Shown: in pieces, positions 10,905 through 22,589 of the stretch
Numbering within the stretch: the first letter of the stretch is position 1
Layout of the letters: each line of letters opens with the position of its first letter
Assembly: GCA_003427395.1 (NCBI GenBank)
Contig: BFEA01000293.1
Span: 30,370-78,898 of the forward strand
From: Chara braunii
Taxonomy: Eukaryota; Streptophyta; Charophyceae; Charales; Characeae
Reading direction: 5' to 3'
Length of the DNA stretch: 48,529 nt
The notes under the pieces: generated by a model
Seen by the model: only the letters and a program-made list of their open reading frames with translations
Told to the model about the DNA's origin: nothing
The model's database searches: none
Made by a program: the position numbers and the translations under genes

Positions 10905-13199
10905 CAGCCTGCCACAAACTCAGCGGCCGCCGCAATAGCCTTGTAGCCAGGACAACAGTTGTGCCTGCAGCAATTGAGCAATCAGGGAAGACTGCAGCTG
11001 CCCCACAGGCAATACTATGCGTTGGGCCGCTGCACACCGGTGACGTAGCAGTCTGGCACCGTGGGGAGCGGCAGTAGCTGTGATAACACCTGTAGGCACA
11101 AAGACTCCAGCCGCAGTTCACGAAGTCCGCAGGTAGGACTGCAGTACCCCCTTCCTCTCGTCAGGGAAATCGTAGACAACCGTTATAGCCAGCAATCCGG
11201 CAATGGCCGTAGCCTGCAAACTCCATATAACTGAGGGCCCCCTTCCTGTATGACAGCCCGTTGCACAGCAGCTGCCGGCGGTCGACAGGGCTTTCACCTT
11301 CTCCAATGTCTCCCTTCTACCCGCTTGTTCTTTCTGCCTCCAATGCACTAGCCTTCACCAACTCGTTCGTGCACATTGTCACTCATCGACCACACAGTCT
11401 ACAGCCGAGCGTTCCGCATGCACCGCGAGCCCTGCCTTCTCAGTGCGATACACTAGCTGGTCCCCGTAACCACAACTCGTCCTAGCCTGCTGAAGATGGG
11501 CTTGGCGGTCGCCCGTCAACTAGCGGGTTACACTGCAGTGCTGTCTCTCAGGCTCTCGTCTCCACCGCGCGGCCGGCCCCGAGGCAGGCAAGCTTCGGAT
11601 GAACCCCCCCCCCCCCCTTGGGTTAATCAGGCAGATCCCCTACCGCCCGCCCGACCGTGTGCTATCTCCACTGATAAGGTGGGGGAAATAGAGTGTATCT
11701 CCTGCTAAAATGCGAAGAGATACATCAGTACTTTTTTAAAAACCCGGTCCCTCCCTCGCGCAGCTTCTCCAACTTACACTCCCAAAACTAACCCCTGGCT
11801 ACCAAATCTGACACCGTCCTCACATCCGCATAGTCCGAAACCCCAACTTAGACTCTTCCCCCGCTTAGCTCTGTAGAGGGGGCATGCGATAGGCATTCTT
11901 CTCCCTCACCATACCTCTCTTCCACCATCGCCCGCGACTCATTCTCTCGCTACTTCCTATTCTATTAAACTAACGCCAAATCTAGCCTTACCATTACACT
12001 CGCCCGGGGCTAAACCCCCCGGATCGTCTCTCTCCTCCCCTCTTCCTAGTAGGAATCGAGCGGGGCGCCCATTCCCTCCTTTATTGAACTCGACTCCCCC
12101 GCCATCTCCAATGTACACCCCCCTTTCCGTGTTGTTGTCACCCAGAGCTCCGTCGTGCTGCGCTAGCACGGAGTACTTCCCCGGTCGCACAAGAAACTGG
12201 CAAAGGAGAAAAAAAACCCGACGGGCTAAACCAAAAAGAAGACTCGCCCCTCCCGCTTTATACGCATCTACCCTCCGTCAGGGCCACGTGAATTCTCCCT
12301 GCCTCGTTCCAATTTTAACAGATGTCCCGAAGGACCTGGGTCTGTGGCAACGCCACGCGGCCTCACTAAGAGCCACACAACTCTTTCCTTTTCTCCCCCT
12401 CATGCACCTGCCCCGGTATCCCGTCCGGATTCAGCCCCCGGGCTATTCTGGCTACGATCGCCCTCCCCCGTAGTTGACCAAGCTGACCTCCCCGATATCG
12501 CCTCATCTCACCAGCAGCCCCACGCCCCTTTTCTGGAAATCAAATCTTCTTCGGCGGATTTGCCCTCCTCAGTTACGCAGACCTCCCTTTTCTTTTACCT
12601 TTCGCACGCCCCTACACTGCATCCCTTCCAAGTTCATCCCCGGATCCCCCTTTTCTTGGATTCTTCTCAGGAAGGATCCGACCCAATAATACCCCTACTC
12701 ACTCGGCTTCCCCCTGCACGAACCTGGCCCCTCCTCTGGGCTTTATGCACGTGAATCTTGCGTAGGGGTCAGGTAAATCTCTCTCTCCCCCGTGACCGCG
12801 TCAGCAAAGTCGGCCAATCCTCCAAAACTTTGATTTTCAGATTTCGTCACCTGGCCCCATTATCTGACTTAGGCGCGTGCCTGCGCCTCGACAGCGCGAG
12901 GGCATACTCAATAATTCTTTTTTTTCGGCTGGCCCCAAGCGCGGTGAATCCGCCCCTTAGCGGCTTCCATCCTACGCAGGAAAAACTGGGGTGGCCTCCG
13001 AAGCAGTGGACGGGGATCACTTGGACGAGAAAACGAGCCGCAGGTCCTGCCAGTCCTTCTGTGGCCTTGCAGCGCGGCCCTGCGGCCGGGCCCCCTCGCC
13101 AAAACCAAAAAGGGGAAAAGAGGGCAAACAGACAAAAAAGAAGAAAGGGGGGATAGTCCCGCAGGACCCTCAACCCCTCTTCTTCTCGCCGCTCCACTG
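10905..13199. other. No gene seen (GC/C-rich region)
   Basis: About 2.3 kb of pyrimidine-rich plus-strand sequence. Open frames of up to 136 codons overlap one another on both strands and are rich in Pro, Ser and Arg as expected from composition; none shows a domain that I recognise. A poly-C run lies near 11609-11619, and the sequence at 12052-12068 resembles one arm of the hairpins at 15200 and 15377. Confidence 0.5.
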
Positions 13200-13205
13200 C
13201 TCCTG

Positions 13206-13284
13206 CATCGCCTTCCGCCGGACTCGAACCTCGTACCTCCGCCATGCAGACCCGGTGTCGTAACCTATAGGGCTAAGCCCAAGC
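13206..13284 (-). other. tRNA-like sequence with box A and box B
   Basis: On the minus strand, TAGCCCTATAGG resembles a Pol III box A. About 45 nt further on, GGTTCGAGTCC matches the box B consensus GGTTCGANNCC. The acceptor and anticodon stems do not fold well, so this is more likely the tRNA-derived head of a SINE or a tRNA pseudogene than a working tRNA gene. Confidence 0.45.
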
Positions 13285-13589
13285 CTCGTAACAACAGGCG
13301 CGGTCTCCCCTATAAAGTGGTGCCGCGCTGCGCTCCGGGTCAGGATACCGCCCGGCCACCCTTTCGGCCCGCAATTGTACCCCCGGCCCCTAGGTGCCCG
13401 CGCCGGCCTACCATCCCGTGGCATGGCCGTCCCACACCACTATCAGTGCGCCAATCCCACCACCAGTCGCGTGCGCCAACCAGAAATAGGAAAAGAAACA
13501 GACTTCCACCCCTAACCAAACCCGTAACATGGTCCGGGCCGGTCGACTAGGCCGGCCGCCTACTCCAACCAAAAAGAAAAATCACACGC

Positions 13590-13767
13590 GTGCCTCAAGA
13601 TTGCGCGCCCACATACTCCCTACCGGGACAAGACAGACCTTCGCCCGTGCGCGGGCAAGCCTCACATCTTCCCGCACGGGCACTCCAAATCCTGGCTAAC
13701 CGAGCCTTTCTGTCACTTGCAAAAACGAGGGCGGATACCCTTGTAAGGGTATTCGCGCCGACACCGC
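13590..13767 (-). repeat. Truncated SINE-like fragment with conserved palindrome
   Basis: The stretch carries the 18-bp palindrome ATACCCTTGTAAGGGTAT (13735-13752) inside GCAAAAACGAGGGCGG...CGCGCCGACA, as in the elements near 17000, 32640 and 34550. The tRNA-like head present in those elements is missing because repeat D begins here. A GC-rich inverted repeat (GCCCGTGC at 13643, GCACGGGC ending at 13681) lies alongside. Confidence 0.65.
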
Positions 13768-14530
13768 GGCTCCAAGTGTAATGGCCACAAATAAGCCTAT
13801 AATCTCGCAGCCCTCCCCCAGCTTCTTCGGGCAGTAGGATCGATAACGTACCGGCCAGTAGGCAGGTCTGCAATCTCTGCATTTCACTCCCCACTGCTTC
13901 ACTCACTGAACCGAGCAGAGTGCCAACTGATAAGTGAGCTCTTAAACCCCGCACCTCGCTCGCTGCTACTTCACTTGGTACGGTGAGCGGCGTCCTGGTT
14001 AGACCGGTTGGTCATCTGGCGCATTTGTCATCCCCTCCCTCCGTCGTTCCGACGGGATAAACACAGTCCCTACCGACTGGCAGTCTGCGGTTTTGCCTCA
14101 TGCTTCTCACTACTCCCATCGGCAAGGCGGCAACACCTCGTCTTGCTGGTGAGTCTCCACCTGCAGCTTGTTCTTGCTATTGTGTCTAACAAGATGGCCG
14201 TGCTAATAAAGAGATACAACGAGCTATAAAAAAAACAGGTCCCACTCCACTTTCGTTAACGCAGCAAGATAGAGAGAGGTTTCCTCCTCACTTTATTGTT
14301 CACCGTTTGCCCTGATCTTCGCTCGGCTTCAACCCCTCCACTTTGGCACAACTTTTGGTTCGGGCCAACGAAGCTCGTTTGGAAGGGCGAAGTGACGGGC
14401 CCTACGGGCGCAGCCACAAGCCTGAATCTTCAACTAAAGGCAAGCCAGGTACGCCCCTACGCCTGCAGCCTACCTCATGCCGCTCTACCTTTAGAGCCGG
14501 CTCCAACGGCAGGGTGCGGCGGATCGTTTT

Positions 14531-14534
<4 letters not shown>

Positions 14535-14587
<53 letters not shown>
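14535..14587. repeat. (CT)n microsatellite
   Basis: An uninterrupted CT run inside repeat D. The D' copy at about 31117-31161 is shorter and interrupted. Confidence 0.97.
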
Positions 14588-14590
<3 letters not shown>

Positions 14591-15199
14591 ACTATTACAG
14601 TAGCGGCAATGCACTTGGCCGCACCTGCGGTCAGGTGCGCAGATCTCAAATTTGAGGAATTTCGAAGATCGCAACAACGAGGGACGCAGGTGCGGATTAA
14701 GATGTTGTCAGATACCGGAGCCGGTGTGCGCGCGTGTGCGAGAGAGAGAGAATCTCCAACCTATAGGATGAGCAACCCACCGACCACATAAATCTCCGAC
14801 CCCATGGCTATCCTCACGCCGCTCTCATAGATAGCCTGAGCAAAATCGAATGAATCTTCAGCTAGAACACGAATATGTACATTGCCTATTTCGAAGCTGC
14901 TCTTCCCGCACGCAGCCTCTCACTCGCACTACGCAAAAACTAGCCATTGAACCTCAATTCTAACACTACCATCGAGTTCGCCTGCTTCCAAACACATGGA
15001 TTCAACTGTCGCCCTGCAGAAATCCATTCGGGAACATGTAAGTCATGACTTTCTCGACGTCCTTCTTTCTTGTTTCCTGCCATCTCCGACCACCCCGGAC
15101 ACAGCCTTCTCTTACTAACTTCTTCTATACTACCTCTTTTACTATTCTGACTTCAGATTTGGGATCGCTCTATCAATAAACCCCAATCCTAAATCTTTC

Positions 15200-15408
15200 C
15201 TCGCTCGATTCTGTCAAGAATCGAGCGAGCCATGCATTCTCCTGTTCGTCATAGCCCCAGTCCCCGACATCATCACGCAGTAACTTCTCTATCTAACCTC
15301 TAGTCTACTGAGCTAACACTGAAACTAACAACGGATTCGAATTCACCGGGGGTGAGAACCCCAAAATCGCCTCCTCCCTCGCTCGATTCCGATAAGGATC
15401 GAGCGAGG
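15200..15408. repeat. Pair of related perfect or near-perfect hairpins
   Basis: 15200-15229 folds as CTCGCTCGATTCT-GTCA-AGAATCGAGCGAG (13-bp perfect stem). 15377-15408 has the same CCTCGCTCGAT arm and its complement around a short loop. Both lie inside the block present in D and absent from D', so they may be part of a small inserted element. Confidence 0.8.
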
Positions 15409-16969
15409 TATACCTCCCTCAATGCCCCCAACTAGTCACTTTGCCATCTCCGCCTTCGCTGCTGAATGCACCCGGCGCCACCCCCGTCCAGGTTCGGGCG
15501 CCCTCTTCACTGTTCCGCCTTAGTGCCTTAGCACCCGTCGCTTCACTGCAGTAGCCCCCGCGGCTCCTTTCTTGCGCCTGCCTCCCAATTGTAGCGTTGG
15601 ATAGCGTGGTGCTTGGCAACGGGCCGGTCAGTAACTCGTCCTATGACTGATCGGCCGGGACGGGTGGGAGGAAATACGCAGCTCGATGGTCCCGCCGTCC
15701 GCTACCTTGCCCTGCCTCCGATCGCTAGCCTGTCCCCCGATGCGCGTCTACCCACTACCAGCGGGTTGCGGCGCGGCCTAATGTGCCACTGCGGTGAGGA
15801 AGGGCTTCGCTACCGGCTGGTCGTAGTGGCCTGCCCACGGCCCCCTCCGTGAAGCTTGGTCCTGATGCAACCGGCTAACCCCTAGCCGGTACCACCCGCT
15901 ATAGTGGATATCGCCCCTGCTGGTGGGTGGAGCTCCCGCATGCTCCCTCATTGGAGGCTCGAGCACGGGGGCGGCGGCTACGGATTTCCCGAGGAGGTAA
16001 CCCCAACTTAGTTACGAAAAACAGTTTGTGGCTGACGGACAGTGCACCCTCGACAATCCCTGCCACCCTCCGGCCGCAGCCCCACAGTCCCATTCAGAGT
16101 AGCTTCTCCAATCCATTTTCGTTCTTAAACTATCCGAGCCCTCCAAGTAGGAAACGAGGGAGGCCGCAGCTACGGACCTCACCACTCTTCACGCATTGAC
16201 CTTTTCGGCCCACCTCTCAAAACGGGCGGGACAGGGGAATTCCGCCAACCCCTGACACACCGGAACCCGGACGGGCTCGCCACAAGGAGGTGCGCGCTCG
16301 AGATCCTCGACCTCAGTGACGGCCTCAAATTCAAACGTCACGCCTAAATCAAAGGGCGTTGGAGCATAAAATGACGATGATAAACACTCAGAAAAGTTTT
16401 TGATTGTCGGAATACGTCGAACTTAGGAAAAAGGGATAGCTAGTATCGTTCCGCCACCGCCGGGGGCAATGCCAAGGGGGTTAGCCCCCGTCGGGCCCTC
16501 CAACCCTCGGCCCCTTCGCGCTACTCTGATATCCCTGCGCCGTCGCAGCTTAACCTCGATCCCTGAATCTCTCTGATGAAAGTCCAATGCCATAACCAAC
16601 AGTGCTAGGCCCAAGTCTGGGTTTAGCTGTGACGGAATCTTAAATAAACAGGCACTGCACTACGCGCCGACCTCCCGAAACGACTTCAGAAGCCACACTG
16701 TTGTCGATGCCATCCTCCGCGCATACGCATAGGTCATAGACAAGCACACCAATCAGAGAGACATAATCTTTTTAATCCCTACTTAATCAAAAATAAAAAA
16801 TTTCGCCCGACGATTACTCCGACACATCAATCATCAACAAATACGAAGATCACGCGCGCCTCCAAAATCCGCGCGCCGACACGCTCTCTATTTTAGTCAA
16901 CCATCTAGCCGTCGTAAACACATAGATGCAGTTGCGCCTCACGCAAAATACTTAAACTTTTAAACTTAT

Positions 16970-17290
16970 TTTATGTCGCTTGCAAAAACCAAGGCAGATA
17001 CCCTTGTAAGGGTATTCCCGCCGATAGCTTACCAGACCATATTAAACGACGTCCCCGTCGTTTCGCCAAATCAGAAAGCTATAAATCCACCCACATTCCA
17101 AATGCCGACGAGAAACGAGTCAATCCGATCAGCCGACAAACTCAGGTTCGAGGCCTCCAACAATCTGTGCCCACACAACTATATGCTGCTAGGGTTTTAA
17201 CCTGAGTCTCCATTGCCCTGACACTAGGACGTCGGTGTATTACGCATTGATACTATAGCATAAGTTCCAAAGGTTCTCTAAATCGTCCTC
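16970..17290 (-). mobile_element. tRNA-headed SINE-like element, copy 1 (in repeat D)
   Basis: On the minus strand a tRNA-like head (about 17290-17190), with a T-arm-like CAGG/CCT stem and a 7-nt loop, leads into a body that includes GGACGTCGTTTAATATGG and the 18-bp palindrome at 16998-17015. Head and body also occur at 32605-32895 and, outside repeat D, at 34495-34820; this supports an element of its own rather than just part of D. There is no clear poly-A or simple-repeat tail, so the 3' end is uncertain. Confidence 0.6.
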
Positions 17291-17509
17291 TCCCCCTTGT
17301 CCTCGACAAACGCTGGCCTCTCATTGAGTGTCCCGGCTAGACTCTTTCCCGTTAGCAGAGTCATACCCAGGGACGCGGGCCTTAAATGAGACCTCGGAAG
17401 ATACTCTCGTCTCCCTCCCGAAAATCCTCACAACAAAGCACATATACATATATACACTAAAACCTCATCTCAGCTCCTTCTGCAGTCTAGTGCATAAATG
17501 TTAGGTCTC

Positions 17510-17625
17510 CATCTTGGCCCACCATAGTCTGGTCGATCGAGCCAAATCTACGGCCTACCGCATTGTTGCTTTAGCGGTAGTATCCTCTCGTTGGTTATGC
17601 AATGATAGGTATCCTCCTTATAAGC
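17510..17625 (-). repeat. Segment shared with 35025-35130
   Basis: CCCACCATAGTC...GGCC.ACCGC.TTGTTGCTT...CTCGTTGGTTxxGCAATGAT matches 35035-35125; weaker similarity may reach about 17700 and 35230. Both lie downstream of minus-strand gag remnants, so they could be remains of the same retroelement family. Confidence 0.6.
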
Positions 17626-17700
17626 ATTCAATCAGGACTTCTGAAAGATTCGACTCATATTTTCCGCCATCCCACCGGAGTAATTCCCTGGGGCGTGCAT

Positions 17701-19492
17701 AACCCCTTAAACTCTTACCCCGTTGGTAGACGTGGTTCCGCAACTAGGTTGTACTGGCTTGCAGCCATCCAATAAGCGTTGCGCCCTAGAGGTGCTAACC
17801 TTTACCGTTTAGTTTGATATTCCTCAATATGCCTTAGGATTAACACAAGTGTCTAGACGGTGCATCGTAAAATAAACCACAGGCCTGTTGCGGGACTACG
17901 GAGGGGTCTGTCTCACTTTTAAAGGTGTTTACCAGCTCCCTATGGGACAACATAGAAAGCACGGCCCCTTCTCACGATCACAAACAAATTCACCGCTGGG
18001 CTCACACAAGGCCGTGGCCCATTGACTTGATCAGAGACAGCAGACCACACATCCCACGACATCTTAATGCACTGACTTGCGACCTTCTCAGTTCCACCAA
18101 TGATCCAATCCGTAATTCTGGTTTCTTTCGTCAGACTTTATCTACTCGAACTTTGCTTACCATGCCCTTAAATCTATTAACCACCTTTCACACGAAGGAG
18201 GTCTCTCTCAATAGGTCTCCCAACCATCCCTCTCTTTCTAGGATGAGCTATCACGCAACCCTTTTTAAAACACCTCCCTTTTGGAGATGAGTCTTCCAAT
18301 AAACAACATTACCACCTTCCTTAATCTGAAGGGGTCTCAACTATAAAACAACTCAAACTGAGAGGCCTACTCAAGGGTCCTCTCCACAACTCGACCACGA
18401 ACCAGCTCAACTGAGGGACCTTCTTATGGGCCTTCTTCGCAACTCAACCGTAAAAAATTCGGCATGGTAAGTATCCGAGTCTCATAGACTCGCAAAATCC
18501 CTTAGGATTCTCACACTTCTGTCACACAACAAACTGCACTACCTCTCCTTATACTCGGCCCTATCACCCGCCCGTGGGCAGATCGTACGAGTATACCTGA
18601 GAGTAGACAGTCCACATCCATCCATTTCCACAATTCTATGGCACACAAGGTGCCTCTTATATATTTTTCTACACAAAATCACCATTCATTAGGATAAAAT
18701 CCACACATGTGAGAGTGATTGTGATCGCCATATGTAAAGAATAAGTTTTTAGAGGTATGTAAAGGGGAACAATACCCCAACTCAAACGCGAACCAAATGG
18801 TATCGAATTACATATATATACCCGGAGTTGAACAATCTCAACTCGAGTTGGTATCGGTACCACACACAAAAATTGTGCCCTCTCTGATCAGAGCTAAAAC
18901 TAAAGCAGTCTTGGTCAGGATGTGATCACACCCCTCAAATTAGAGGGACCCAAGTAATTCAAAACACATCCAGATATCGAAGGAAAAGTAAGACTAGAAG
19001 TCATTCATGCACAAGTCTTACAACTACCTTCCTAGGTTAGAGAGCCTATCTCCCACATACTGAGGTTTTTTCTCAAGCCTTTCCTACCTCTCACACCTGT
19101 ATAGCTATCTGGGCCTAGACACGACGTAGGTCCCACATCTTCCTCTCCCAATGAATAGGCCTGATAGAATAGCCCCCTACTTCGTAACACTGCCCTTAGG
19201 GTCACTCCTTGCTCTTCCCATTGGAGATATTCTCATAACGTGATGTGAACATACCCCATATATACAGTTATTCTATTGGGGTCCACCCTTTCCCTGTCTA
19301 TAACTCAGGCCATCTTACCGGACGATTTTTACGAAAACCTCTTCCCTCTACGCGTCGTCTTTATTTAATTGGGATTCCCCTTCTTATATTTGTAGCCTAC
19401 TTAAACTTCCAGGCCCTTTTCATACAAACCCGTCTTCCCCAGAACTCCATACAGGCTGCAGTACTTAATGCCCCATCTCGCCACAAAGCCTC
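17701..19492. other. No gene seen
   Basis: About 1.8 kb without a supported feature. A 121-codon plus-strand frame (17925-18290) has no recognisable domain. The minus-strand end, 19245-19492, may be a decayed continuation of the gag/pol remnant upstream of it, but I cannot follow the frame. Confidence 0.45.
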
Positions 19493-21000
19493 TTACCGTG
19501 TTCCCCCAGGGATGGTTGGGTCGATATACTTCCCGGCCCTGTCGAAAACATCTTCCTCAATATTAGTCCTTATTAGAGCGTTTGCCTCATCGTTCCTTCG
19601 TTCCCAACAAAACTTTATTATGTGCCCTTCCTTGGCAGAATGTCTGCAAATATCATTTTCCCAACCCGGTTTCTTCCCTCCAGAGCCACCTTTGCTGTCA
19701 CCGTGTTCCCTTTTTCCGTGCCCCTCGTCCCTGCAATCCCTTCTAGCTTTCCGCCTTTGGCCCCCTCCACCGGCCACGTGGCCTTCTGTCACTCGTGGTA
19801 TCGGTGGCTGCAATAGCCTCATACACAAGGCTGGCTGAAACTGGACTGTAGGAGGCCTAGGTGGCATCGTATCCATTTGTGGGTCCAAACAACTGCCTTG
19901 TACACAGAACAGATATGGATTATATATAGGTCTTGGCCCTGCTTGACCGCATGGCTCCCACTGCCCGTATAGCGCATGCTCAATCGGCGGGGGTCTCTCT
20001 TGTGTTGCTCTGCCTTCCACCTTTTGTGGGGTGACCCCCATCTGCCGTGAGCTCTGCCCCTTTTCGGTACCTTGACCTCCCTGGGCCCAATTCCTCGCCT
20101 TCCGATGAGCCTTTGTCAACTTGGGAGGTTCAAGCTCCCTTTTTCTTCCGTCACACCCTTTTCTTTACTTTCTCGAGGGGTACGGTCGGTCTTTCCCCAA
20201 CGATCATATACCACCTTTGCCCATTGCTCTGGCCATCACTCACTACTTTGCCTCTTCCGCCCCGCAACCGGGGATGCTTCCCTATTAATGGGCCCTCCCT
20301 TTGGCTCAAGCGCAATAACAGGTAGAGCCATACTAGATCCTTACTCCACCTTCATCTCAATGACCCCCTCATCTCCATTTCTTTCCGGGGCGCAAGCTCG
20401 TCTTCGCGGGGTCTTTTTGTGGGGGAATAGTTCCTGATGATCCTTCCTTGTTTCTACTTTGCCTCTCGCAGTCGGCCCACTCGATACTCCCTTAGAAACT
20501 CTCCTTTTGCCATGTCTGGGTTCTTCCAGTCGCGTCAACCTCTCTTCCAACACCCCTACTTGCCTCTGTATACCACTCAACTCTCCTTGTGTTGACGTAA
20601 CCCCAGCTGGTTGCTGAAGGCCTTCACCAAGCTGGCCAGCGAACTTTCCAGCTCATCCTAGGTCTGCGACTTGCTTGAAATGGTCTTATGGTTTTCTTAT
20701 AAATTGAGGTGAAAACTAGGGGGTCGGTTAACCGTCTCTCGCATGAGGGTGTACACCTCCTCACTCAACTCCTCGCAGACAAACAACGGCAGCATACTCC
20801 ACATCGCCTTTTCGTCCCACATCTTCGCGAGGGTGAAATCCTAATAGTCGCCTAGAAAGGCAGTCAACCCCCTACCCTGAAACAGCAGGGCGCGGAGCTC
20901 TGGGGGCATCCAGTCGCTCACTGACTCGCACAGCAACACTTTACTGAGGCACGTACTCCTCCAGGATAGGATTTTGGCAAAACTGCTTTCTCCAACCATG
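19493..21000 (-). pseudogene. Decayed Ty3/gypsy-like gag (element 3)
   Basis: The minus strand carries a gag remnant in several frames. From 5' to 3': a stretch near 20960-20700 with LLCESVSDWMPPELRALL and FTLAKMWDE, broken by in-frame stops; a frameshift near 20620; a short coiled-coil-like part (RQVGVLEERLTRLEE, about 20570); a basic, Gly-rich and Pro-rich linker (20119-19700); and a zinc-knuckle-like CRHSAKEGHIIKFC near 19665, where the second Cys is replaced by Ser. The motif IDPTIPGGTR follows at about 19500, as in gag of the element at 44-45 kb (IDPKIPGGTR), so the two belong to one clade. No protease or RT follows in readable form. Not functional. Confidence 0.75.
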
Positions 21001-21548
21001 ATGCTGGTACCGGCCTGACACGCATGACAAGCAGTCGACCATCAGATTGGGGCGCAAGACAGCTTGAAACAAACAGGACTAGTAGAAATTGATTACTACC
21101 CGTCTCACACCAACCCTCTTCCCATTTATACAATATGACCCTAACTTTAGCTAGAGGGTTCTATAGCCAAATACAACCCACATAGGCAGAACCCTCGAAA
21201 CCGATCTTAGGCAGGCAGTAAACGAAGCTACCAATGTTACTGACCCCCGTACTCGTATCATAGGCGAGGCTCCCCTTCACACCCTAACCGAGCTACCCAT
21301 GGCTTTAGACACCTGATCTAAGGAAAAAGCCTATCCGGGCTAACTTGGGACCTCTCGGGATCCGTTATATACAACTCACGCACCAGAATACATTTGTACA
21401 TGCCTCGCAACTCATCTGATACATCTTGCCGACTAACACATAGGGGCTCGGTTTACCCAACTGATTGGTCTGTCGTCTTAGCTCTCATATCCATTTATAT
21501 GTTCAAAGTCCATAAGAGACATGCTCCAGCAGGATACGAGGGCACCCT

Positions 21549-22223
21549 CTACCAGCCAGCTGCCGCACGAACCTCCTCCCAGTCTACAGCCTCCACATCG
21601 GAATCATGAGAGCTTGCATACGCATCAACCACCTTGGCCACGCTCCTTAGCTCTTGGCTACCGAGCAAAAGCCTCTGATCCAGATACAGGTCATATATCA
21701 ATTCGCACGTGTATCACATATACCAACATTCATGTGCCTTCACAGCGGCTTCTGCAACGGCTTCCACTCTTGCCTGTCCCCCAAAGCTTTCTTCTACTAA
21801 GCCCTCTGACAGAGTCACTCGTAATGGGGCTGAGGGAAGTGCAAACTTTTTTGCATGTTTGACCTCTACCTGGGTTACCACCTGCTCTTCCCCTTCCTGG
21901 ACCCTGCCTTTTGTCCATTTTGCGGCGGTTGCCTCAGCTACTCTCAAGGGTTTCGCGAGTAGGCTTTCATGCCCAAGTGCTAACTCTATCCCATGCAAGA
22001 CCCAGAATGATGGCGAGGCGTACAGCGTCACCCTCACAGTCGCGCAGTCCTGATCATCACTAAGGCCAGACTCGATCCAAATAAAGACCCATTTTTCTAT
22101 CGTTATGCCCCACTAGGAAGAGATATACTTTCCTTCTCTGACTTGCCTCGGCAAGGATATCTCCAACCCATCTTCCCTTTTAACTGGTAGGGTCACACAG
22201 GGATCTTCCTTCGCATAAGGCAT
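21549..22223 (-). pseudogene. Unknown ~225-residue protein family, copy 3 (two stops)
   Basis: From the ATG at 22223 to the TAG ending at 21549 there are 225 codons in one frame, with two internal stops (one just before WGITIEKWVFIWIES, one after ECWYM). Along the whole length it matches the proteins at 46156-46839 and 45328-46021: LEISLPRQ against IEMTLPRRQ, WVFIWIES against QAFIWIES, RVTL in both, RVEAVAEAA against QVERVAEAA, YDLYLD against YYLYLE, and DWEEV against YWDEL. I do not recognise the family. No zinc finger, transmembrane segment or signal peptide is visible. It lies about 600 bp upstream of the gag remnant on the same strand, as the other copies lie upstream of another gag. Confidence 0.8.
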
Positions 22224-22589
22224 CCTGAGTTGCCTTTACTCCGGTCTGGGTTCTGCCCATAAAAAAAAAAAACGTCCAGCGTACTCCTTCCGTTACTATG
22301 CTGACAACCAAGTCCTACAACTGCTACCCCTGAAGCCTTAGCTTCAGATCATCTTTCCCTTTAATGCATCCCTTCCAGTGTTTAGGACCATCTAGTTTAG
22401 AGAAAAATAGTAATGGTAATACATCACGAAGATATTGTATTTATAAATGTCAAAAATTTATAATTATATATCACCATACTAACCAACAACAATAACACTC
22501 CACAAGTGGTTAACGACCTACTTAAATTTCAGAATGAGAGATTCTGAAGTCTGTTAGCAGAGGTATGAAATCGCTGAAATGGTATGAAG
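22224..22589. other. No gene seen
   Basis: Contains a poly-A run (about 22261-22272) and AT-rich sequence. A CAACAACAATAACACTCCAC stretch at about 22484 resembles ACAACAACACCCCACTATGG at about 24787, on the other side of the palindromic region. These may be flanking direct repeats or chance. Confidence 0.4.

Larger units (their letters stand above)
13768..17481 (+). repeat. Dispersed non-coding repeat D
   Basis: Matches 30131-33163 (D'). Shared landmarks: CGGCTCCAAGTGTAATGGCC at the left end, a CT microsatellite, CATTCGGGAACATGTAAG, the stretch around GCAACGGGCC, the SINE-like part, and CTCATCTCAGCTCCTTCT at the right end. D has two blocks that D' lacks: about 15165-15535 and 16014-16585. 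A 79-codon frame at 15613-15852 is open in both copies, but most differences between them change the amino acid, so I do not call it a gene. Mobile-element class unknown. Confidence 0.85.

Noticed and set aside
10644-10938. Open frames with YTHLDVYKRQ and MCIRDR peptides
   Set aside because: These are translations of sequencing adapter, not biology.
12758-13245. Overlapping 132-codon frames on both strands
   Set aside because: GC-rich composition, no start context, no domain, and mutual overlap on opposite strands.
13206-13284. A working tRNA gene
   Set aside because: Boxes A and B are present, but the acceptor and anticodon stems do not fold properly. Kept only as a tRNA-like relic.
14296-14677. 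Frames with runs of Leu-Ser or Arg-Glu
   Set aside because: They are translations of the CT microsatellite.
15613-15852. 79-codon frame open in both D and D' (31819-32058)
   Set aside because: It starts at a non-ATG codon, and nearly all differences between the copies change the amino acid. This fits neutral repeat DNA, not a conserved protein.
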